DNA from: Algisphaera sp039180025
Lineage (GTDB): Bacteria; Planctomycetota; Phycisphaerae; Phycisphaerales; Phycisphaeraceae
Assembly: GCA_039180025.1 (NCBI GenBank)
Contig: JBCDDZ010000062.1
Coordinates: forward strand, 1-18,033
Direction: 5' to 3'
DNA: 18,033 bases
The notes below the pieces were generated by a model. That model ran no database searches. It was not told the DNA's origin and worked only from the letters and a program-made list of their open reading frames with translations. Shown here piece by piece: positions 15,289-18,033 of the stretch (its first letter is position 1; the number at the start of each line of letters is the position of its first letter). The position numbers were made by a program, and so were the translations under genes.

Positions 15289-15350
15289 GGGGGGCTCGGG
15301 GGTAGGGAAGGCAAAGCGTGGAAACGTAGACAACAATAAAGCGAATCCCA

Positions 15351-15378
15351 AAAATAACAAAAATAAACCACAAGTCAA
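15351..15378 (-). promoter_or_regulatory. Promoter of the leftward rhaD-rhaB-uxaC unit
   Basis: On the minus strand, TTGACT (15373-15378) lies 16 bases before TATTTT (15351-15356). The start of transcription would fall about 55 bases before the rhaD ATG. The -10 is weak, as expected for an inducible promoter. The sequence TTTGTTATTTTT around it recurs in almost the same form at the opposite promoter. Confidence 0.55.
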
Positions 15379-15405
15379 CGGCTTTCATTCGATCAAAAAC
15401 GGGGG

Positions 15406-15433
15406 TTGACAGAATATTTGCATCCGTTATTTT
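15406..15433 (+). promoter_or_regulatory. Promoter of the DeoR-family regulator gene
   Basis: A consensus -35 TTGACA (15406-15411) is followed after 16 bases by TATTTT (15428-15433). Transcription would begin near 15440, leaving a leader of about 50 bases before the ATG at 15490. The two -35 boxes of the divergent promoters are 27 bases apart. Confidence 0.6.
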
Positions 15434-15489
15434 TTGTTTCTGTTTTTAAAATGCTTGACTTACTTGGCCTCACATCTCCGAGCCCGCGC

Positions 15490-16275
15490 ATGATCGCTCT
15501 CCAGAGACACCGCCAAATCCTGGACCGGGTCGCGGAAAACGGGGCGGCCCGGGTGGTAGACCTGGCCCGCGATTTCCGGGTCACCGAGGAGACGATCCGG
15601 CGGGACCTGCGGACGCTGTCGGAGCGAGGCATGGTCGAGCGGACCCACGGCGGCGCGGTGGCGGTGGACCAGGAAGACGGCCGGATCGACCTCCCTTATG
15701 ACCACCGCGACGCGAGCCACGCCTCGGCCAAAGACGCGATCGCGCGGGCGGCCCTGAGCATGATCACGCCGCACCAGGTCATCGCGCTCGACGCGAGTTC
15801 GACCGCGGCGAAGCTCGCCCACCTGCTGCCCGACGAGCCGCTGACGGTGGTGACCAACTCGCTGGTGATCTGCGGGGCGCTCGCGCCACGGAAGCAGATC
15901 GAGGTCGTCTGCACCGGCGGGACGCTGGACCGCGAGGCGCTGGCGTTTTACGGGCTCCAGACGCGGCGGGCCCTGGCGACACTGAACATCGAGCAGTTCT
16001 TTTTTTCGGTGCGCGGCATCGACACCAAGCGCGGGCTCAGCGAAGCGAACGACCGGCACGCCGCGGTGAAGCTGAGCATGTTCGAGTCGGCGCAGCGGCG
16101 GGTGCTGCTGGCCGACACCAGCAAACTCGGGCTGGCGTCGCGGGTGTTTTTCGCCCCGGTCGGCGAGGTGGACCGCGTGGTCCTCGAACGATCAGATAAC
16201 CCGGCGGTCCGCGACGCGGTGGCTCGGCTGGGGGAACACGGCCTGGAAATCCAGGAAGCCGAGCCGGCGCTCTAA
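15490..16275 (+). CDS. DeoR/GlpR-family transcriptional regulator of sugar catabolism
   Basis: The product is 261 residues from the ATG at 15490. The N-terminal winged helix-turn-helix carries the DeoR signature (VVDLARDFRVTEETIRRDLR, then TLSERGMVERTHGGA, residues 22-56). The C-terminal domain is the phosphosugar-sensing type, with ALDASSTAAKLA (99-110), VTNSL (121-125) and CTGGTLD (141-147), and ends near a DTSKLG motif. Members are usually repressors released by a phosphorylated sugar intermediate. Its divergent position from rhaD suggests it controls the rha/uxaC unit, perhaps sensing rhamnulose 1-phosphate, which is inference. Upstream in-frame starts at 15406 and 15451 fall in or too near the promoter. 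Confidence 0.92.
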   Translation: MIALQRHRQILDRVAENGAARVVDLARDFRVTEETIRRDLRTLSERGMVERTHGGAVAVDQEDGRIDLPYDHRDASHASAKDAIARAALSMITPHQVIALDASSTAAKLAHLLPDEPLTVVTNSLVICGALAPRKQIEVVCTGGTLDREALAFYGLQTRRALATLNIEQFFFSVRGIDTKRGLSEANDRHAAVKLSMFESAQRRVLLADTSKLGLASRVFFAPVGEVDRVVLERSDNPAVRDAVARLGEHGLEIQEAEPAL

Positions 16276-16358
16276 TCTTTATCTGCCGCGACGCCTCCTG
16301 CCCATCCAAGGCTGGGCCCGAACGGCTTCACCCCCCTTCTCTTACCGAACGCCTACGC

Positions 16359-17846
16359 ATGCAAGACCTCGACGTCCTCCTCATCGGCAGCGGCATTATG
16401 TCCGGGACCCTCGGCGCGATGCTGAAACAACTCGACCCGTCGCTGAACATCGGGCTTTACGAGGGGGCCTCGGCGTACGCACTCGAGGCGTCCAACGGCT
16501 GGAACAACGCCGGGACGGGTCACGCGGGGATCTGCGAGCTGAGTTACACCCCCGACCGCGGCGACGACGGCGAGGTCGAAGTCGGCAAGGCGATCGAGAT
16601 CTTCCACCAGTTTGAACATTCCAAACAATTCTGGGGCTACCTCGTCCGGCGGGGGATCATCGAAGACCCTTCGTCGTTCGTGAATCCCGTGCCGCACATC
16701 AGCTTCGTGTACGGCCAGGCGCAGGTCGACTTCCTACGCTCGCGTCACGCCCAGATGATCCGCCACCACTTCTTTAAGGAGATGACTTACACCGAAGACC
16801 GGGCGGTCATCCGGGAGTGGGCGCCGCTGCTGCTGGAGGGACGCGACCCGGACGAGCCGGTGGCGGCCACCAAGCTCGACGCGGGCACGGACGTGAACTT
16901 CGGGTCGCTGGCGCGGCAGTTGGTGGAATGGCTCGCGGCGCAGGACGGCTGCGACGCGAAAACCGGCCACCGGGTTACCGGCCTCGAACGCTTAGCAGAC
17001 GGACGCTGGAGCGTCGAAGTGCGTGACCTGGGCGCAGGCCGAACGTTCACGCAGACCGCGAAGTTCGTGTTCATCGGGGCGGGCGGGGGGAGCCTGCCGC
17101 TGCTGCAGCAATCGGGGATCGACGAAGCCAAGGGGTTCGGCGGGTTCCCGATCGGCGGCCAATGGCTGGTCTGCGACGAGCCGGAGGTGGTCCGCCAGCA
17201 CCGGGCGAAGGTGTACGGCATGTCGCCGGGCGCGGCGCCGACGATGGCGGTCCCCCACCTGGACCTGCGGATCATCGACGGGAAGAAGGCGCTGCTGTTC
17301 GGCCCTTACGCGGCGTGGACCACGAAGTTTTTGCACAAGACCGGCCGGCTGACGGACCTGCTGCGGTCCATCAAGCTCGACAACCTCGCGTCGCTGACCA
17401 AGGTCGGGCTCTACAACCTGCCGCTGGTGCGTTACCTGATCCAGCAGGGGCTCCAGAGCATGGACACGCGGCTGGGCGAGCTGCGGCATTTCTACCCGGC
17501 GGCGCGGAAGCAAGACTGGAAGCTGATCGACGCGGGCATCCGGGTCCAGGCCATCAAGAAAGAAGACGGCGACGCGGGGATCGTGCACTTCGGCACGGAG
17601 GTGGTGACCGACCGGGACCGCAGCCTCTCGGCCCTGCTGGGCGCGTCGCCCGGCGCATCGGTTTCCACCCACATCATCCTGCAGATCGTCCGGCGGTGCT
17701 TCGCGGATCGGCTGGCCACGGAAGACGGGCGGGCACGGATGCTGGAGATGGTGCCGAGCTTCGACGAGAACCTCGAAGCCCCGGACATGGCCGACCGGCA
17801 GAAGGCCCTGAGCGATGAAGCGGTCCGCTCGCTCGGCCTCGTGTGA
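16359..17846 (+). CDS. mqo: Malate:quinone oxidoreductase
   Basis: Mqo is an FAD-dependent peripheral membrane enzyme that oxidises malate to oxaloacetate and passes electrons to the quinone pool, replacing or supplementing NAD malate dehydrogenase in the TCA cycle. The 495-residue protein has the FAD-binding glycine motif LLIGSGIMSGTLGAML (7-22), NGWNNAGTGHAGICELSYTP, a second nucleotide-binding stretch FIGAGGGSLPLLQQSGI, GFPIGGQWLVC, FGPYAAWTTKFL, and the C-terminal GASPGASVSTHIIL. These are diagnostic for Mqo, and the length fits the family. It lies 83 bases after the regulator gene on the same strand, and whether it is cotranscribed is unclear. No Shine-Dalgarno site is seen. Confidence 0.96.
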   Translation: MQDLDVLLIGSGIMSGTLGAMLKQLDPSLNIGLYEGASAYALEASNGWNNAGTGHAGICELSYTPDRGDDGEVEVGKAIEIFHQFEHSKQFWGYLVRRGIIEDPSSFVNPVPHISFVYGQAQVDFLRSRHAQMIRHHFFKEMTYTEDRAVIREWAPLLLEGRDPDEPVAATKLDAGTDVNFGSLARQLVEWLAAQDGCDAKTGHRVTGLERLADGRWSVEVRDLGAGRTFTQTAKFVFIGAGGGSLPLLQQSGIDEAKGFGGFPIGGQWLVCDEPEVVRQHRAKVYGMSPGAAPTMAVPHLDLRIIDGKKALLFGPYAAWTTKFLHKTGRLTDLLRSIKLDNLASLTKVGLYNLPLVRYLIQQGLQSMDTRLGELRHFYPAARKQDWKLIDAGIRVQAIKKEDGDAGIVHFGTEVVTDRDRSLSALLGASPGASVSTHIILQIVRRCFADRLATEDGRARMLEMVPSFDENLEAPDMADRQKALSDEAVRSLGLV

Positions 17847-17918
17847 CGCCGGCGCAAAACACGCCGCACACCGCGGAGCACGATACGCCCCGCCCGCCGT
17901 CAAACCTTACCCAAACGA

Positions 17919-17941
17919 CGGGCTAGCCGGCAGGCTACCCG
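17919..17941. terminator. Hairpin after mqo, possible terminator without a T-run
   Basis: CGGG-c-TAGCC (17919-17928, one bulged base) pairs with GGCTACCCG (17933-17941) around the loop GGCA. It sits about 75 bases after the mqo stop. No T-run follows, so termination by it alone is uncertain. Confidence 0.4.
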
Positions 17942-17950
17942 TGGCGGCAA

Positions 17951-18033
17951 ACGGCGACAAACGGCGACAAACGGCGACAAACGGCGACAAACGGCGACAA
18001 ACGGCGACAAACGGCGACAAACGGCGACAAACG
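17951..18033. repeat. 10-bp tandem repeat (ACGGCGACAA), at least 8.3 copies
   Basis: The unit ACGGCGACAA repeats perfectly from 17951 to the last base of the window, preceded by a degenerate copy (GTGGCGGCAA, 17941-17950). The true length is unknown because the array runs off the end. With a 10-base period the array shifts frame at each unit, so it is unlikely to be a coding repeat. It lies in the noncoding stretch downstream of mqo. Confidence 0.97.

Larger units (their letters stand above)
15350..15450. repeat. Inverted AT-rich repeats, candidate regulator operators
   Basis: The left arm AAAAATAACAAAAATAAACC (15350-15369) is, on the other strand, close to the right arm GTTATTTTTTGTTTCTGTTT (15426-15445, continuing to 15450). 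Each arm covers the -10 region of one of the two divergent promoters. DeoR/GlpR-type repressors are known to bind repeated T-rich elements of the TTTnGTTT kind, so these arms are plausible binding sites for the adjacent regulator. The match is by eye. Confidence 0.45.

Noticed and set aside
15289..15378. Hydrophobic N-terminal extension of the aldolase/dehydrogenase that looks like a signal peptide
   Set aside because: It lies over the predicted promoter and the AT-rich repeats, and the enzyme is cytoplasmic. The ATG at 15288 matches the normal family start.
17941..18033. CRISPR array
   Set aside because: The repeat unit is only 10 bp and has no spacers. No cas genes are nearby.

Overview
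This 18,033-base window reads as a chromosomal segment of a high-GC Gram-negative bacterium, most likely a planctomycete of the Phycisphaerae type. That is an inference. It rests on strongly G/C-biased third codon positions, the near absence of Shine-Dalgarno sites, a KDO-pathway isomerase (implying LPS), and the look of several proteins, including a cobalamin-binding-like protein and a leftmost protein that I associate from memory with planctomycetes. No 16S rRNA or marker gene is present to settle it.

Region 1 (about 1-3131) is patchy and looks accessory. It opens with the N-terminal part of a leftward membrane-anchored protein of unknown function, apparently coupled by a TTGA overlap to a small upstream ORF. 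Next comes a cluster of seven copies of a 9-bp motif (GGGGATACG) in both orientations, then an intact tRNA-Ala(CGC) with a good terminator. Downstream of the tRNA lie decayed IS630 and IS5-family transposase fragments. They flank a truncated short-chain dehydrogenase coupled by ATGA to an intact phosphotriesterase-family metal hydrolase (possibly a lactonase).

Region 2 (3146-9828) is mostly housekeeping. It holds a secreted alpha/beta hydrolase, arabinose-5-phosphate isomerase (kdsD), a ubiE/menG methyltransferase that overlaps kdsD tail to tail, an M48-family lipoprotein metalloprotease with a histidine-rich tail, a B12-binding-like protein that lacks the usual cobalt-ligand histidine motif, and the tRNA hydroxylase trhO.

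Region 3 (9850-16275) is a sugar-catabolic cluster. A leftward unit encodes a fused rhamnulose-1-phosphate aldolase/short-chain dehydrogenase, rhamnulokinase and glucuronate isomerase. It is divergent from a DeoR/GlpR-type regulator, with two back-to-back promoters between them. Rhamnose and uronate genes together suggest use of a rhamnose- and uronate-containing polysaccharide such as ulvan or rhamnogalacturonan. No rhamnose isomerase is present here, so that step must be encoded elsewhere.

Region 4 (16359-18033) holds malate:quinone oxidoreductase (mqo), a hairpin, and a 10-bp tandem repeat that runs off the window end.

I did not find a clearly new multi-gene defence or biosynthetic system. 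The best leads are the iterated motif beside the tRNA, the non-canonical B12-like protein, the rha/uxaC operon with its symmetric divergent promoter, and the terminal tandem repeat.
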